From contig DASSLR010000031.1 in the NCBI GenBank assembly GCA_035689345.1, forward strand, positions 1-55,026: a DNA stretch of 55,026 nt. Direction: 5' to 3'. The notes beneath the pieces are model-generated. The model had not been told where the DNA came from, did not search any database, and saw only the letters and a program-made list of their open reading frames with translations. Below, piece by piece: positions 53,782 to 55,026 of the stretch. Both the position numbers and the translations under genes were made by a program. Numbering within the stretch: position 1 is the first letter of the stretch; each line of letters begins with the position of its first letter. This DNA is from CF-118 sp035689345 (GTDB taxonomy: Bacteria > Chloroflexota > Dormibacteria > Dormibacterales > Dormibacteraceae).

Positions 53782-55026
53782 ATGAACAGCGAGATGGGCG
53801 AGAAGGCGCAGGAGAAACGGCGCGTCACGGTGACCCAGCTGCTGCGGAGCCCCGTGCTCAACGCGGCGGGCGAGCAGGTCGGCCGCGTCGAGGACTTCAT
53901 CGCGAAGCTGACGAACGGCGGGTACCCGCCGATCACCGGCCTGAAGGTCGGCGTGGGCGGGCAGGACGTCTTCGTCGGCCGCGGCATCGTCGAAAAGCTC
54001 GAACCCGGCGCCGTGCGGCTGAACACGAACGCCATCGACATGACCGCCTTTCAGCGCCGGCCCGGCGAAGTCCTGCTGTCCGCCGACGTGCTCGGCCGCC
54101 ACCTCATGGACATGAACCGCGGCCGCCTGGTCCGCGCGCACGACCTCGTGCTCGGACAGGTCGACGGCGAGTGGCGCCTGCTCGGCGTCGATCGGAGCCC
54201 GCGCGCGATGCTCCGCCGCCTGGTGCCGCGAAAGGCGCGGCCGGACCTGCGCCACCACGTGCTGCTCGACTGGAAGGAGGTGCAGCCGTTCGTGGCCCAC
54301 GTCCCGACGGCGCGCCTGCTCGTGCCGCTGCAGCGCCTGCGCCGCCTGCACCCCGCGCAGATCGCCGACCTCGTCGAGGGCGCCTCGCACGCGGAAGGCG
54401 AGGAGATCATGGACGCGGTCGAACGCGACGTCGAGCTGGCGGCGGACGTCTTTGAGGAGCTCGACGATGAGCACCGCAGCGAGTTCGTGCGCGAGCGCTC
54501 CAACGACGAGGTGGCGCGCGTGCTCGATCGCATGGCGCCGGACGACGCGGCGGACCTTCTCGGCCAGCTCGACCAGGAGCGGCGCCTGCCGGTTCTGAAC
54601 CTGATGTCGGTGCAGCAGCAGCGCAAGCTGCGCAAGCTCCTGCAGTACCACCCGACCACGGCGGGCGGGATGATGAGCCCCGACTACGTGTGGGTCGTCC
54701 GCGGCGCCACGGTCGGCGAGGCGCTCGAGGCCATCCGCACCGATGACAAGTCGCCTCATCAGCTGCTCAGCACGGTGTTCGTGACCGAAGAAGGCGGACG
54801 GTTCGTGGGCGGCGCGGGCGCGGCGGATCTCGTGCGCGTCGACCCGGCGCGCAAGGTCGAGGAACTGCAGCAGCTGGTCACGCTAAGCGTGCCCGCGGGC
54901 GCGGACCTGGCCGACCTCGCGCTGGCGATGACCGACTACGACCTGACGGCGCTGGCCGTGACCGACCCGGCCGGCAACCTGATCGGCGCGGTGTCGGTGG
55001 ACGACGTTCTCAAGGCGCTGGTCCCC
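53782..55026 (+). CDS. PRC-barrel, MgtE N-terminal and CBS domain protein (3' end outside window)
   Basis: The frame stays open for 415 codons to the last base. Residues ~12-160 contain two PRC-barrel-like modules (LRSPVLNAAGEQVGRVEDFIAKL). Residues ~185-290 are an MgtE intracellular domain (RLHPAQIADLVEGAS, DVFEELDDEHRSEFV, MAPDDAADLLGQL, YHPTTAGGMMSP), and a CBS pair begins near residue 295. No membrane part is seen so far. In related genomes such proteins stand alone or precede an Nramp-like Mn transporter. ATG 53782 or 53794. Confidence 0.85.
   Translation, partial: MNSEMGEKAQEKRRVTVTQLLRSPVLNAAGEQVGRVEDFIAKLTNGGYPPITGLKVGVGGQDVFVGRGIVEKLEPGAVRLNTNAIDMTAFQRRPGEVLLSADVLGRHLMDMNRGRLVRAHDLVLGQVDGEWRLLGVDRSPRAMLRRLVPRKARPDLRHHVLLDWKEVQPFVAHVPTARLLVPLQRLRRLHPAQIADLVEGASHAEGEEIMDAVERDVELAADVFEELDDEHRSEFVRERSNDEVARVLDRMAPDDAADLLGQLDQERRLPVLNLMSVQQQRKLRKLLQYHPTTAGGMMSPDYVWVVRGATVGEALEAIRTDDKSPHQLLSTVFVTEEGGRFVGGAGAADLVRVDPARKVEELQQLVTLSVPAGADLADLALAMTDYDLTALAVTDPAGNLIGAVSVDDVLKALVP

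Overview
The window is about 55 kb of very GC-rich, densely packed bacterial chromosome. It holds about 56 protein genes, three tRNA genes with an encoded CCA end, and almost no long intergenic space. There is no phage, insertion sequence, plasmid replicon, rRNA or CRISPR array. The gene set points to a free-living aerobic soil or sediment bacterium: a DUF222-HNH protein, a deazaflavin (F420)-type nitroreductase, UdgX, CYTH-CHAD, mycothiol/thioredoxin-type ArsC and a group II truncated globin. My best guess is a deep-branching Actinomycetota/Chloroflexota lineage such as Dormibacterota. This rests on gene content only and is not certain.

Layout. 1-5.8 kb: end of a CcdA-like protein, an MntP-like exporter with a flavin reductase, and a large Lhr helicase, then tRNA-Pro. 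6-12 kb: small metabolic genes (two alpha/beta hydrolases, DUF1801, AraC regulator, VOC protein, GH4 glycosidase, DUF2461, LysR regulator) and a 53-residue Flp-type pilin gene. 12-18.8 kb: GH13 alpha-glucosidase, then a polyphosphate group (ppk1, CYTH-CHAD, SixA-type phosphatase) and an AlkD-like repair protein. 18.8-24.4 kb: histidine degradation operon hutH-hutU-hutF-hutI. 24.5-30.6 kb: small membrane protein, zwf, RDD protein, and an operon with an SRPBCC protein, a split-barrel flavoprotein, fdhD, a CPBP protease and an exported protein. 30.6-32.9 kb: phenylacetyl-CoA epoxidase genes paaA-D-B-C, plus a separate 55-residue zinc-ribbon gene matching the missing C-terminus of PaaD. 33-37 kb: tRNA-His, cupin, HhH-GPD-like protein, DUF222-HNH protein, AlkZ-like winged-helix protein. 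37-40.2 kb: CheB-CheB-CheR/PAS signalling genes without other chemotaxis genes. 40.2-43.7 kb: aldo/keto reductase divergent from an ArsR-type regulator, followed by truncated globin and an AhpD-like peroxidase. 43.4-55 kb: a palindrome array, an NqrB/RnfD-like membrane protein, a lipoprotein, F420-type nitroreductase, CorA, UdgX, HMG-CoA lyase family protein, tRNA-Arg, two related FxDDP-motif proteins, ArsC, HEAT protein, DUF1003 and a PRC/MgtE_N/CBS protein that runs off the end.

The most notable observations are these. (1) The AhpD-like gene at 42823-43407 has an in-frame TGA exactly where the second catalytic cysteine of the C-x-x-C-x3-H motif should be, and a SECIS-like hairpin follows at the right distance. 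It is probably a selenoprotein with a CxxU active site, encoded next to a truncated globin. (2) About 14 genes have a TANNNT-like -10 box 6-8 nt before the start codon and no Shine-Dalgarno sequence, which implies leaderless transcripts. In five of them the stop codon of the upstream gene forms the first three bases of the -10 box. (3) PaaD is split into two genes. (4) CYTH-CHAD and SixA are separated only by one in-frame TAG. (5) A 42-nt-period palindrome array belongs to a dispersed repeat family.
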